This document shows positions 54,533-64,000 of a stretch of 64,000 bases of DNA, piece by piece. Below the pieces are notes generated by a model. That model saw only the letters and a program-made list of their open reading frames with translations. It was not told where the DNA came from and searched no databases. Position 1 is the first letter of the stretch. Each line of letters opens with the position of its first letter. The stretch spans positions 2,156,796 through 2,220,795 of the forward strand of contig NZ_JAMTCI010000001.1 in the NCBI RefSeq assembly GCF_024171765.1. The letters run 5' to 3'. The translations under genes were made by a program, and so were the position numbers. The DNA comes from Williamsia deligens. Lineage in GTDB: Bacteria > Actinomycetota > Actinomycetes > Mycobacteriales > Mycobacteriaceae.

Positions 54533-56803
54533 ATGACGACGTATTCCGAGTACTCCGAGGTCCTCGAGGGGAAGTGTCCCTTCGGTGGCAACACGATCGG
54601 CGGGGCGGAGACGTCGAAGCCCACTCTGTCCGACTGGTACCCCGATCGGCTGCGCGTCGAGCAGCTGCACACCGATGGTCCCGCCGCGAACCCGTTGCGC
54701 GACTTCGACTACGAGGCCGCGTTCTCGGCCATCGACCTCGATGCCCTGAAGAACGAGATCAAGGAGTTCCTCACCACCTCGGTCGACTGGTGGCCGTCGG
54801 ACTACGGCAACTACGGCCCGCAGATGATCCGCATGGCCTGGCACTCCGCGGGCACCTACCGCATCGCCGACGGTCGCGGCGGAGCAGGTCAGGCCCTGCA
54901 GCGCTTCGCACCGATCAGCAGTTGGTGGGACAACGGCAACACCGACAAGTCACGTCGCCTGCTGTGGCCGATCAAGAAGAAGTACGGCAACGCGCTCTCG
55001 TGGGCAGACCTGATGATCCTCGCGGGCAACTGCTCGCTGGAGATCATGGGCTTCCCGACGTACGGGTTCGGCGGCGGTCGCCGCGACGCGTGGGAGGCCG
55101 ACGACGCCACCTACTGGGGCGCGGAGTGGATCGACAACACGAGCCCGGAGTCCTACGACGCGATGGTCGACCGCAGCAAGCGCTGGACCGGTCAGCCCGG
55201 TGACGCCGACTACGAACTCGAGCAGCCGCTGGCCGCGTCGCATCAGTCGCTGATCTACGTCAACCCGGAGGGCCCCAACCAGGAGGGTGACCCGGCGGCA
55301 TCCGCGGTCGACATCCGGATCACGTTCGGCCGCATGGCGATGAACGACGAGGAGACCGTCGCGCTGATCGCCGGCGGCCACGCGTTCGGCAAGAGTCACG
55401 GCAAGGTGCCGTCGGAGGAGATCGGTGCGCCGCCGGAGATCGCGCCGATGGAGGCGATGGGCCTCGGCTGGCACAACCCTCGGGGCGACGGCAACGCCGA
55501 GAACACGATGACCAACGGCATCGAGGGCTCGTGGACCCAGAACCCCACGCAGTGGGACAACTCGTACTTGGAGAACCTCTTCGGCCACGAGTGGGAGAAG
55601 ACCCAGAGCCCGGCCGGCGCGCTGCAGTGGACCCCGACCGACCCCGACGCGCCGCGCACCCCCGACGCGCACATCGCCGGCAGGGACGAGCCGCTGATGA
55701 TGATGACGAGCGACATCGCGCTGAAGGTCGACCCGGTCTACCGTGAGATCTGCGAGCGGTTCCTCGCCGACTTCGACCACTTCACCGAGCAGTTCTCCAA
55801 GGCGTGGTTCAAGCTGACCCACCGCGACATGGGACCCAAGTCGCGCTACCTCGGTCCTGAGGTCCCGGCCGAGGACTTCTCCTGGCAGGACCCGCTGCCG
55901 GCCGCCGACGGCCCGGTGATCGGTGACGCCGACATCACCGCGCTCAAGCAGGCGATCGCGGACTCGGGGATCTCGGTCTCGGACCTCGCCTACACGGCGT
56001 TCTCGTCGGCCGTGACGTTCCGCATCTCCGACAAGCGCGGCGGCGCGAACGGAGCACGCCTGGCGCTGGCGCCGCAGAAGGACTGGTCGGTCAACGCCCG
56101 CACCGTCGACGTGGTCGCGAAGCTGCGGGACATCAAGGAGGCGAGCGGAACCTCGGTGAGCCTCGCCGACGTCCTCGTCCTCGGCGGCGTCGTCGCCGTC
56201 GAGAAGGCCGCCGCCGACGCCGGCGTCACCGTCACGGTCCCCTTCACGCCGGGGCGCGTCGACGCATCCCAGGACCAGACCGACCCCGAGCAGTTCGCCT
56301 GGCTCGCACCGGTCGTCGACGGTTTCCGCAACTACGTCCTGCCCGAGTACCACTCGGTGTCGTCGGTGGCGCCCGAGCGGATGTTCCTCGATCGCGCCGC
56401 GCTCCTGGGGCTGTCGGCGCCGCAGTGGGTCGCGCTCACCGGTGGCCTGCGTGTGTTGGGCTGCAACCACGACGGTTCCGACACGGGCGTGTTCACCGAC
56501 CGTGTCGGTGTGCTCACGACGGACTTCTTCGACACCGTGACGAGCATGGACTACGTGTGGACCCCGGCCGACGGCTCCGAGGGGGCCGCGGGGCCGACGG
56601 CGTTCACCGTCGACGACAGGACGACCGGCGAGACCCGGTTCCACGCATCGCGCAACGACCTGCTGTTCGGCTCGAACGACCAGCTGCGCGCGGTCGCCGA
56701 GGTGTACGCGGGCAGCGACGGTCACGAGCGGTTCGTCCGCGACTTCGTCGACGTCTGGGACACGGTGATGATGGCCGACCGCTACGACGTCGTGAAGGGC
56801 TGA
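54533..56803 (+). CDS. katG: catalase-peroxidase
   Basis: A 756-residue bifunctional heme catalase-peroxidase. The distal site is [20 protein letters not shown] (Arg, Trp, His near residues 100-104), whose Trp joins the Met-Tyr-Trp adduct. The proximal histidine is in [15 protein letters not shown] (about 283). The C-terminal peroxidase-like half, without heme, begins near residue 440 and retains [37 protein letters not shown]. Full length for the family. No furA or oxyR gene is adjacent. The ATG at 54533 is chosen; an in-frame ATG at 54518 exists. Confidence 0.95.
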   Translation: MTTYSEYSEVLEGKCPFGGNTIGGAETSKPTLSDWYPDRLRVEQLHTDGPAANPLRDFDYEAAFSAIDLDALKNEIKEFLTTSVDWWPSDYGNYGPQMIRMAWHSAGTYRIADGRGGAGQALQRFAPISSWWDNGNTDKSRRLLWPIKKKYGNALSWADLMILAGNCSLEIMGFPTYGFGGGRRDAWEADDATYWGAEWIDNTSPESYDAMVDRSKRWTGQPGDADYELEQPLAASHQSLIYVNPEGPNQEGDPAASAVDIRITFGRMAMNDEETVALIAGGHAFGKSHGKVPSEEIGAPPEIAPMEAMGLGWHNPRGDGNAENTMTNGIEGSWTQNPTQWDNSYLENLFGHEWEKTQSPAGALQWTPTDPDAPRTPDAHIAGRDEPLMMMTSDIALKVDPVYREICERFLADFDHFTEQFSKAWFKLTHRDMGPKSRYLGPEVPAEDFSWQDPLPAADGPVIGDADITALKQAIADSGISVSDLAYTAFSSAVTFRISDKRGGANGARLALAPQKDWSVNARTVDVVAKLRDIKEASGTSVSLADVLVLGGVVAVEKAAADAGVTVTVPFTPGRVDASQDQTDPEQFAWLAPVVDGFRNYVLPEYHSVSSVAPERMFLDRAALLGLSAPQWVALTGGLRVLGCNHDGSDTGVFTDRVGVLTTDFFDTVTSMDYVWTPADGSEGAAGPTAFTVDDRTTGETRFHASRNDLLFGSNDQLRAVAEVYAGSDGHERFVRDFVDVWDTVMMADRYDVVKG

Positions 56804-56810
56804 GCCCGGT

Positions 56811-57166
56811 CTAGAGGACCGCGAACAGCACCAGCGCGATCACGGCGAACAGTGCCTGCGTCGTCGCTGCCCGCAGATACGACAGTCCTGTGGTGAGCAG
56901 GACCGCTGCGGCGGCGACGATGCAGGCACAGCAGAACACGACGAGCGTCGTACCTGCGGTGCCGCCGATCGCGATCCCGACGATGATCCCGACGGCCAGG
57001 AAGAGGTTGTAGAACCCATCGACCGGGTCGCGACCGCCTCGTCGGCCGAGGCGAGACCGAACCGTCGATGGACGGCGGGCCGCGTCCACAGGACCGACTC
57101 CATCACGAAGATCGCGACGTGCAGCACGGCCGCGAGGGCCGCGAACACCGCTGCGAGAACGGGCAT
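56811..57166 (-). pseudogene. DUF1304 membrane protein with a -1 frameshift
   Basis: The N-terminal half from ATG 57166 (PVLAAVFAALAAVLHVAIFVMESVLWTRPAVHRRFGLASADEAVAT) runs out of frame at the RSMGS codons, while the C-terminal half DGFYNLFLAVGIIVGIAIGG to ALFAVIALVLFAVL continues in the next frame and ends at TAG 56811-56813. Adding one C on the plus strand within GACCGGG (57021-57027) would give VATRVDGFYNLF, matching the usual DUF1304 layout of four TM helices (about 118 residues). Length is 356 nt, one short of whole codons. Real inactivation or sequencing error cannot be told apart. Confidence 0.75.
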
Positions 57167-57173
57167 CGACCGG

Positions 57174-57848
57174 TCAGGCCGAGGCGCCGGGGGCGCGGAC
57201 GACCATCGGCACGCCGGGGAACGCCGACGCCATCTCCGATCGCGACTTGCGCAGTGCGGCTGTGCCGTAGCCCTTCTTGCGGTGATCGGGGTGGATCCAG
57301 ATGCGGACGTTGACCTCGCCGCCGACGAGTTCACCGAACACCAGGCCGACCTTGGTGGCGCCGTCGGAGGTGAGCTCCTCGGCGACATACCAGGCGGCCT
57401 CCTCGACGCGGACGCGCTCGGTGGCCAGCGCGATCTCCTCGTCGAGACCGCCCGCCGGGTTGCCCGAACCGTCTCCCGCGGAACCGATCTCCTCGGTGCG
57501 GGCGCCGAAGATGTCGCTGTCGACGGTGCCCTGGAACGCGCGCAGGCTCAGCGTGTCGCCGGAGCTGCCCGGGCGCTCGGTGAGGGTGAAGGTCAGCTGA
57601 CGGTCGAGGTCCTCGAGTTCGGCCTGGTTCGCACGACGCTCGTCGACGGTCAGCTGCTGCAGGGACATCCCCATGACGGCCTCGGCGCCGAGGGTGGAGG
57701 AGTCGAGCAGTTGCGTCAGCGATCGCACGGCGCTGTCGCGGTCGGGGGCGTCGACGATGGCGTCGAGCACTTCGTGGCGCTTGTCGAACGCCGTCGAGAG
57801 GGCGTTCGTGATCTCCCTGCGCGCTGCTGCACGGTCATGATCGGTCAT
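57174..57848 (-). CDS. GNAT-like protein with gyrase-A-like N-terminal helical domain
   Basis: A 224-residue protein. Residues about 1-85 (ITNALSTAFDKRHEVLDAIVDAPDRDSAVRSLTQLL, then AEAVMGMSLQQLTVDERRANQAELEDLDRQL) closely resemble the C-gate helices of GyrA/ParC, where the same pattern ends in LxLQxLTxxE. The rest has AFQGTVDSDIFGARTEE and then the acetyl-CoA-binding-like VRIWIHPDHRKKGYGTAALRKSRSEM (about 178-203), a GNAT signature. ATG at 57848. Enzymatic role unknown. Confidence 0.6.
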   Translation of the reverse strand: MTDHDRAAARREITNALSTAFDKRHEVLDAIVDAPDRDSAVRSLTQLLDSSTLGAEAVMGMSLQQLTVDERRANQAELEDLDRQLTFTLTERPGSSGDTLSLRAFQGTVDSDIFGARTEEIGSAGDGSGNPAGGLDEEIALATERVRVEEAAWYVAEELTSDGATKVGLVFGELVGGEVNVRIWIHPDHRKKGYGTAALRKSRSEMASAFPGVPMVVRAPGASA

Positions 57849-57913
57849 GGCGTCATCGTAGGACAGCCGCGCGCGCTGCGATCGGGGTTGGGCGCGACGG
57901 GGTGTCGCGGGTG

Positions 57914-59302
57914 TCAGGCGACGGCGGCCTTCTCCAGTTCGGCCAGCGCGTCCTCGAGGTGGTGGATCATCCGCTGCAGGCTCGGCAGGGTCTGCCGGCA
58001 CCCGACGATGCCGAAGTCGAGGGCGTCGTCGTTGCTGGTGAACGTGATGTTCATGGCCTGGCCGTCCAGCGCGATGGACGCGGGATAGATGCCGTCGAGA
58101 CGAGATCCGTTCCAGTACAACGGCTTGTCGGGGCCGGGCACGTTGGAGATGATGATGTTGAACGGCGGACGCGCGAGGGAGACGTAGCCGGGCAGCGGCG
58201 AGAGTGCCAGCGCCGACATGTTCACCGCGCTGAGCAGCAGGATCTGCAGCGGCGTCAGTTCCTTCATCAACTGCTTCGACGCCTGTGCGGACTCGCGGAT
58301 GGTCTGCAGACGTGCCAGCGGGTCCTCGATGTCGGTCGCGAGGGAACAGATGACGGCACCCACCGAGTTCCCGCCGGCGCTGTCGGAGTCGGATCGGAGC
58401 GAGACGGGGACCATCGCCGTGAGCGACTTGTCGGGCAGGGCGTTGTTCTCCTGCAGGTAGCGGCGCAACGCACCACTGCACATCGCGAGCACCACGTCGT
58501 TCAGGGTCGCGCCGACGGAATCGCCGACGGCACGCACCCTCTCGATCTCCCAGGACTGCGCGACGAATCGACGAGCGCCGCCGATCGGGCCGTTGAGCAT
58601 GGTGCGCGGGGCCTCGAACGGCGTGGTGAAGTTGTGGTCGCGGACGGCCTGGGTGAGCACCTTGAGCGACGCGGGCACCAGGCCGGCGGCCGTGGTCCCC
58701 AGGGAGACACCCTTGCCGATCACCGACAGCGGCAGGGCGAGCGGCCCGCCACCCGAGGACTGGACCTCCTTGGACCGGGGCGGCTGCGGATCCCAGGGGA
58801 CACGGATCGTGGTGTCGTTCGGGTCGTCGGTCAGCGCACGCTGGGTGACCCGCAGGGCGGAGACGCCGTCGAGCAGGGAGTGGTGCACCTTGCTGTAGAC
58901 CGCGATCCGACCGCCCTCGATGCCCTCGACGAGGTGCGTCTCCCACAGGGGGCGGTGACGGTCGAGCAGGGTGCCGTGCCACCGCGAGGTGAGCTGGAAG
59001 AGCTCACGGATGCGTCCCGGCCGGGGGACCGCCGAGTGCCGGATGTGGTAGTCGAGGTCGACGTGCGGTTCCTCTGTCCACCAGGTGTTCCCGACCGAAC
59101 TGACGGGGTCGGCGGGACGCCGACGGAAGCGGCTGCTGACGTCGGTGTGCGAGCGGAGTTCGTCGACCATGTCGCGGGCGTAGTCGGGACCGGCGTCCTC
59201 GGGCGGGGTGAAGAGTTGCAGGCCGCCGACGTGCATCGGATGCTCGCGCGATTCGGCGAGCAGGAACATCGCGTCGGTCGGAGGCATGTATGTCACCGGA
59301 CC
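57914..59302 (-). CDS. wax ester synthase/diacylglycerol acyltransferase (WS/DGAT)
   Basis: A 462-residue acyltransferase making wax esters or triacylglycerol from acyl-CoA. The active-site motif is HHSLLDG in VYSKVHHSLLDGVSALRV (about residues 131-148). PPTDAMFLLAESREHPMHVGGLQLF is the family N-terminus, and NVPGPDKPLYWNGSRLDGIYPAS near residue 382 is the second signature. GTG at 59302 is chosen because the family begins just here; GTG 59341 and ATG 59287 are alternatives. It links steroid or fatty-acid catabolism to lipid storage but nothing here shows shared control. Confidence 0.88.
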   Translation of the reverse strand, partial: GPVTYMPPTDAMFLLAESREHPMHVGGLQLFTPPEDAGPDYARDMVDELRSHTDVSSRFRRRPADPVSSVGNTWWTEEPHVDLDYHIRHSAVPRPGRIRELFQLTSRWHGTLLDRHRPLWETHLVEGIEGGRIAVYSKVHHSLLDGVSALRVTQRALTDDPNDTTIRVPWDPQPPRSKEVQSSGGGPLALPLSVIGKGVSLGTTAAGLVPASLKVLTQAVRDHNFTTPFEAPRTMLNGPIGGARRFVAQSWEIERVRAVGDSVGATLNDVVLAMCSGALRRYLQENNALPDKSLTAMVPVSLRSDSDSAGGNSVGAVICSLATDIEDPLARLQTIRESAQASKQLMKELTPLQILLLSAVNMSALALSPLPGYVSLARPPFNIIISNVPGPDKPLYWNGSRLDGIYPASIALDGQAMNITFTSNDDALDFGIVGCRQTLPSLQRMIHHLEDALAELEKAAVA

Positions 59303-59357
59303 AGTGTTGTCCCCTCGCCCCTGATCGGAGAGGGTTTTCACCCGACCGGACCGTAGA

Positions 59358-59375
59358 CCGTGACCCGGGTCACGG
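59358..59375. promoter_or_regulatory. perfect 18-bp palindrome upstream of the WS/DGAT gene
   Basis: CCGTGACCCGGGTCACGG is fully self-complementary. It lies 56-73 bp before the likely WS/DGAT start and 26 bp after the ddn-like stop codon. It has no T-run, so an operator is favoured over a terminator; the binding protein is unknown. Confidence 0.45.
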
Positions 59376-59400
59376 AAAGGTCACCGCATGGGGGTTGTAC

Positions 59401-59895
59401 TCAGTCCGACGGCACGCAGACGACGAGCGGGATCGTCCGGTCGGCCCACTCCTGGTACTGGTCCACGTCGGCGTACAGATCGGCCATCAGAGGCCACAGA
59501 CGAGTCCGTTCGGCGTCGTCGGCGGGATGTGCCCGATACGCACGGGTGCGCTTGCCGATCTGGATGCGGACGTCCGGGTCGGCGACGAGGTTGAGGTACC
59601 AGAGCGGATGGTTCTTGCGACCACCCTGTGAGGCGACGAGCACGACGTTCTCGCCGTCGCGGAGGCAGAGCAGCGGGACGGTGCGCGGCTCGCCGGTCTT
59701 GCGCCCGGTGGTGGTGAGCAGGCAGACGGGTACGGGCTTCTTGAAGCCCGCTCCGATCCGCCAGTTGCCGCCGATGCGTCCGCCGGTGGCCTTGTACAGC
59801 GCGGTGTTGGCCTTCGACCCCCACTTGAGGATGGCTCCGACCGCGGGCGAGTCGAGTGCGCCCGGCTTCTCGCGGGTCTTCCTGTCCGATGTCAT
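59401..59895 (-). CDS. Ddn-like F420-dependent nitroreductase
   Basis: A 164-residue split-barrel protein of the Ddn (FDOR-A) family. LLTTTGRKTGEPRTVPLLCLRDGENVVLVASQGGRKNHPLWYLNLVADPDVRIQI (about 59-113) and WADRTIPLVVCVPSD at the end match M. tuberculosis Rv3547, which activates pretomanid and reduces menaquinone with F420H2. Two of the tyrosines I recall near the Ddn active site are replaced (Leu in VPLLCLRDG and Val in LYADVDQYQEW). It lies between fadA5 and WS/DGAT, the same neighbour (fadA5) as in M. tuberculosis. Confidence 0.83.
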   Translation of the reverse strand: MTSDRKTREKPGALDSPAVGAILKWGSKANTALYKATGGRIGGNWRIGAGFKKPVPVCLLTTTGRKTGEPRTVPLLCLRDGENVVLVASQGGRKNHPLWYLNLVADPDVRIQIGKRTRAYRAHPADDAERTRLWPLMADLYADVDQYQEWADRTIPLVVCVPSD

Positions 59896-59907
59896 TGGAA
59901 CATCTTC

Positions 59908-61083
<1,176 letters not shown>

Positions 61084-61084
61084 C

Positions 61085-61098
61085 TAGAACACGTTCTC
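61085..61098. promoter_or_regulatory. KstR operator, fadA5 side
   Basis: TAGAACACGTTCTC matches the KstR palindrome TnnAACnnGTTnnA with a single mismatch at the last base. It lies 11 bp upstream of the fadA5 start codon. Confidence 0.75.
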
Positions 61099-61163
61099 AC
61101 TTCAGTCCACATCGGGCGCCGGAAATGCTTCCCGATCGGCGCCGTCGGGTGTTCACTGAGAAC

Positions 61164-61177
61164 TGGAACAGGTTCAC
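61164..61177. promoter_or_regulatory. KstR operator, cyp125 side
   Basis: TGGAACAGGTTCAC matches TnnAACnnGTTnnA except at the last base and lies 20 bp before the cyp125 start, so each divergent gene has its own box. Confidence 0.72.
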
Positions 61178-61196
61178 CACGTGAGGAAGCTCGATC

Positions 61197-62477
61197 ATGA
61201 CCGGAGCCGACGCCCTGCCCACGCCCACCTCGGGATGTCCGGTCTTCACCGACCCCGTGTTGCGGGACGGTGTGGATCTGACCAGCCCGTCGTTGTTGCA
61301 GGGCGGGATCCCGCACGCGACGTTCGCCGAGTTGCGGCAGACCGCGCCCGTTCACTGGGTCGACCAACCCGCCGGCAGCGGCGGCGGTTTCCGGGACGGC
61401 GGCTACTGGGCGGTGACGCGGCACGAGGACATCCGGGCGATCTCGAAGAACAACGACCTGTGGTCGGCGAACGCGAACGGTGTCATCGTGCGCTTCGACG
61501 ACGCTATGGAGCCCGAGGCACTCGAGGTGACCAAGGCGCTCGTCATCAACCACGACCCACCGGACCACACGCGCCTGCGCAAGTTGGTGTCGAAGACGTT
61601 CACGCCGCGGTCGGTGCATGCCCTGGAGGAGGGGCTGGCCGAGCGGGCGCGGCAGATCGTCGAGAAGGCCGCGGCGAACGACGGGACGGGGGACTTCGTC
61701 CACGACGTCGCCGTCGAGTTGCCGCTGCAGGCCATCGCCGACCTCCTCGGTGTGCCGCAGGAGGATCGGCAGAAGTTGTTCGCGTGGTCGAACGCGATGA
61801 TGAACTACGACGACCCCGACTTCACCGACGACCCGCAGATGGCGTCGGCGCAGATGCTCGGTTACGCCTACGAGATGGCCGAGGACCGCAAGAAGTGCCC
61901 TGTCGGTGACATCGTCACCGAACTCGTCCACGCCGACATCGACGGGCACGCGCTCGACGAACTCGAGTTCGGCTACTTCTTCATCATGTTGAGCGTCGCC
62001 GGCAACGAGACGACGCGCAACGCGATCAGCCGCGGCATGAACGCGTTCCTCGACAACCCCGAGCAGTGGGAGCTCTTCCGGCGCGAGCGCCCGGCGACCG
62101 CGGCCGACGAGATCGTGCGATGGGCGACGCCGGTGAACTGTTTCCAGAGGACGGCGAAGGCCGACGTGCAGCTCGGTGGGGCGCAGATCCGCGAGGGTCA
62201 GCGCGTCGGCATGTTCTACGGGTCGGCGAACTACGACACCGACGTCTTCACCGACCCGTTCACCTTCGACATCACACGAGACCCCAACCCGCACGTCGGT
62301 TTCGGCGGGCACGGCGCCCACTACTGCGTGGGCGCGAATCTCGCGCGCATGGAGATCGACCTGATCTTCGGGGCCATCGCCGACCACATGCCCGACATCA
62401 CCAAGGTCGCCGAACCCCGGTATCTCCGCCACGGGTGGATCAACGGGATCAAGGAGTTGTCGGTCCGCTACCGCTGA
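61197..62477 (+). CDS. cyp125: cytochrome P450 CYP125 (steroid C26-oxidase)
   Basis: A 426-residue P450. HDPPDHTRLRKLVSKTFTPRSV (about 120-141), the I-helix LSVAGNETTRNAISRGM (about 263-279), the ExxR EIVR (about 303) and the heme loop VGFGGHGAHYCVGANLARME with C377 are all intact. CYP125 oxidises the terminal carbon of the cholesterol side chain. The start LPTPTSGCPVFTDPVLRDGVDLTSPSLLQGGIPHATFAELR is typical of CYP125. ATG at 61197 follows GAGGAAG. Ferredoxin and reductase partners are not in the window. Confidence 0.92.
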   Translation: MTGADALPTPTSGCPVFTDPVLRDGVDLTSPSLLQGGIPHATFAELRQTAPVHWVDQPAGSGGGFRDGGYWAVTRHEDIRAISKNNDLWSANANGVIVRFDDAMEPEALEVTKALVINHDPPDHTRLRKLVSKTFTPRSVHALEEGLAERARQIVEKAAANDGTGDFVHDVAVELPLQAIADLLGVPQEDRQKLFAWSNAMMNYDDPDFTDDPQMASAQMLGYAYEMAEDRKKCPVGDIVTELVHADIDGHALDELEFGYFFIMLSVAGNETTRNAISRGMNAFLDNPEQWELFRRERPATAADEIVRWATPVNCFQRTAKADVQLGGAQIREGQRVGMFYGSANYDTDVFTDPFTFDITRDPNPHVGFGGHGAHYCVGANLARMEIDLIFGAIADHMPDITKVAEPRYLRHGWINGIKELSVRYR

Positions 62478-62596
62478 GGTTCTCCTCGCCGTCCACAACC
62501 GACACCCATGTCGACCACCGCGTGCACGATGCACTCGGCGACGCGCATCGGTGTCAGTGGTGTACCCGCATGCCCGAGCCGGGCACACTGTTCGCC

Positions 62597-63472
62597 ATGC
62601 GTACCTTCCGGCCGTTCGCGGCGCTGCTCCCGGTTCTCGTCGCCGTCGGTCTGACGACGGCTCCGGCGCAGGCGGCACCGTCCGTCGACATGCAGATCCG
62701 GTCGCTCGCGGCCGCAGCCCACGTCGACGTCGGGGTGTGGGCACGGGATCTGACGACCGGACGGGTGATCGCGTCGGTCGACGCCGACCGGCGGTTCCCG
62801 GTGCTGTCGATGTCGAAGGTGTACCTCGCGGCAGCAGTGCTCGATGCCGCCCGCCACGGTCGGCTGCGTCTGGACACCCCGGTGCCGGTCCGCGCGCGGG
62901 ACATCGTCGCCAACTCGCCGGTCACGCAGACGTTCGTCGGACGCACCATGACCTACCCCGAGATCGCGACCGCGGCGCTGCAGCGCAGCGACAACACCGC
63001 GGCGAACCTCATGTTCGCCGCGATCGGTGGCCCCGCCGCGGTGACGGCGTTCGCCCGATCTGTCCGCGACCCGGCGACGGTGATGGTGCGACAGGAGACG
63101 GCGCTGAACACCGCGATCCCCGGGGACCTGCGCGACACGACCGTCCCCCAGGCGTGGGCGGCGGGGCTGCGCGCGGTGATGGTCGGCGACCGGCTCGATC
63201 CCCGCGACCGGGCGACGCTCGTCGGGTGGATGCGCGGGACGAGGACGTCGGACAAGCGTTTCCGCGCGAACCTGCGCGCCGGATGGACGTCGGCGGACAA
63301 GACCGGCTCCGGCGACTTCGGCACGGCGAACGACGGCGGCCTGCTCATCGGGCCGCGGGGACAACGGATCCTGCTGGTCGTGCAGACCCGCAACAGCCGT
63401 GTCGACCCCGACGCCACGCCTAACCAGGACATCATCGGGCGGGTGGCTGCGCTGGTGGCGCGCGCGGTCTGA
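62597..63472 (+). CDS. class A beta-lactamase, secreted
   Basis: A 291-residue serine beta-lactamase. The signal peptide MRTFRPFAALLPVLVAVGLTTAPAQA should be cut before APSVD. All active-site motifs are present: SMSK (S70-x-x-K, about residue 71), SDN in RSDNTAANL (about 130), ETALN (E166 region, about 166) and KTG in DKTGSGD (about 235). It is therefore probably active on penicillins. ATG at 62597; a CACACT about 6 bp before it may be a leaderless -10. Its stop lies in the first copy of a tandem repeat. No bla regulator is adjacent. Confidence 0.87.
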   Translation: MRTFRPFAALLPVLVAVGLTTAPAQAAPSVDMQIRSLAAAAHVDVGVWARDLTTGRVIASVDADRRFPVLSMSKVYLAAAVLDAARHGRLRLDTPVPVRARDIVANSPVTQTFVGRTMTYPEIATAALQRSDNTAANLMFAAIGGPAAVTAFARSVRDPATVMVRQETALNTAIPGDLRDTTVPQAWAAGLRAVMVGDRLDPRDRATLVGWMRGTRTSDKRFRANLRAGWTSADKTGSGDFGTANDGGLLIGPRGQRILLVVQTRNSRVDPDATPNQDIIGRVAALVARAV

Positions 63473-63540
63473 CGGGTCAGGCCTTTGTCCGCCTGACGGG
63501 TCAGGCCTTTGTCCGCCTGACGGGTCAGGCCTTTGTCATC
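63468..63540. repeat. three tandem copies of a 24-bp unit at a convergent junction
   Basis: CTGACGGGTCAGGCCTTTGT occurs three times (from 63469, 63493, 63517), 24 bp apart, almost identical. Each copy contains the small inverted repeat CTGAC-GG-GTCAG. The first copy overlaps the beta-lactamase stop and the third the stop of the KSI-like gene, so the array looks like a duplicated 3' gene end. Confidence 0.9.
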
Positions 63541-63965
63541 GACTCCATCGTCTTCTGGACCTCCCAGAAGGCGCGGAGGGCGACGAGCTTGCCGGCGTCG
63601 TCGGCGCGGTAGGTGAACACGCCTCGCGAGGTGGTGACGTGTCCGCCGATGTGGGTCACGATGCGGCCGATGTAGGCGACCTCGTTCCCGCAGATGATCT
63701 CTTCGTCGAACTCGAAGTCGAGGCGCTCGGTGGTCGCGATCGTCATGTCCCAGAACGCCGAGATGGCGTCCCGCCCGCGGTGACCGGTCCCGTGTTCGTC
63801 GAACATCGACGGTCCGACGGGGTCCTCGACGACGGCGTCGTCGGCGAAGTTGTCGAGCCATCCCTGCTTGTCGCGGGCGGCCACCATCTCGCGGGAGACG
63901 CGTCCGGCGACGACGGCGGGGTTGTTCTCCCGGTCGATGTAGAGGTAGGCGGGCTTGGCGCTCAT
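63525..63965 (-). CDS. ketosteroid-isomerase-like (NTF2 superfamily) protein
   Basis: A 146-residue NTF2-fold protein: VVAGRVSREMVAARDKQGWLDNFADDAVVEDPVGPSMFDEHGTGHRGRDAISAFWDMTI (about 26-84) is the typical SnoaL/ketosteroid-isomerase opening with acidic residues in the pocket, followed by EEIICGNEVAYIGRIVTHIGGHVTTSRGVFTYRADDAGKLVALRAFWEV. A steroid substrate is plausible from location near cyp125 but unproved. ATG at 63965 overlaps the stop of the next upstream gene (ATGA). Confidence 0.75.
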   Translation of the reverse strand: MSAKPAYLYIDRENNPAVVAGRVSREMVAARDKQGWLDNFADDAVVEDPVGPSMFDEHGTGHRGRDAISAFWDMTIATTERLDFEFDEEIICGNEVAYIGRIVTHIGGHVTTSRGVFTYRADDAGKLVALRAFWEVQKTMESMTKA

Positions 63966-64000
63966 GGCTTGTCCGCGCCGAGCAACCACATCGAGAAGTA
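63963..64000 (-). CDS. 3' end of an upstream gene cut by the window edge
   Basis: On the minus strand the frame TAC TTC TCG ATG TGG TTG CTC GGC GCG GAC AAG CCA ends in TGA at 63963-63965, giving YFSMWLLGADKP. The stop overlaps the start of the KSI-like gene (ATGA), showing an operon. Twelve residues are too few to name the product. Confidence 0.55.

Overview
This 64-kb window is high-GC actinobacterial DNA from a mycolic-acid bacterium of the Gordonia/Williamsia/Rhodococcus/Mycobacterium group. The evidence is GTG starts, dense ATGA/GTGA gene overlaps, F420-dependent enzymes, Lsr2, WS/DGAT, and gene order matching two stretches of the M. tuberculosis chromosome (from memory, roughly Rv3628-Rv3597c and Rv3561-Rv3545c). 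The genus cannot be fixed from the sequence alone. No rRNA, tRNA, integrase, transposase or CRISPR array was seen.

Region 1 (1-6.6 kb): the 3' end of metZ, a DedA membrane protein, an isochorismate synthase, and a cysteine-desulfurase-like gene preceded by what looks like a SAM-IV riboswitch. A MarR regulator coupled to a 14-TM drug exporter follows. Region 2 (6.6-28.5 kb) is the conserved housekeeping block: ppa, dacB, a zinc metalloprotease, tilS, hpt, an amidase, bluB, two small enzymes, ftsH, the folate genes folE-folP-folB-folK, two membrane proteins, a Rossmann protein, panC-panD-coaX, a rhodanese-like gene behind a Cys-rich leader peptide, lysS and lsr2.

Region 3 (28.5-52.2 kb) holds the KstR2-controlled genes for the last steps of steroid degradation (rings C and D): fadD3, fadE30, ipdF, fadA6, kstR2, then ipdC-ipdB-ipdA-echA20 and two SDR genes. 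Three predicted KstR2 operators are present. The two halves are separated by about 9-10 kb carrying a TetR gene, an APC permease, two DUF1989 proteins, a urea/guanidine-carboxylase carboxyltransferase half without its biotin carboxylase, and a frameshifted allophanate hydrolase. This is a nitrogen-scavenging operon with a possible GlnR site. An F420 enzyme and two paralogous methyltransferases follow.

Region 4 (52.2-64 kb): an NTF2-like protein, a TetR/alcohol dehydrogenase pair with a long inverted-repeat operator, katG, a frameshifted DUF1304 gene, a GNAT protein with a gyrase-A-like N-terminus, a WS/DGAT acyltransferase, a Ddn-like nitroreductase, and fadA5 and cyp125 (sterol side-chain degradation) divergent around two KstR-type operators. 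A class A beta-lactamase and a ketosteroid-isomerase-like protein end the window.

The least explained structure is a dispersed family of short tandem arrays (unit 20-22 bp, core GAGTGGGC/GAGYGTGC) in four intergenic gaps, three of them between convergent genes. One array is half forward and half inverted and could fold into a long hairpin.
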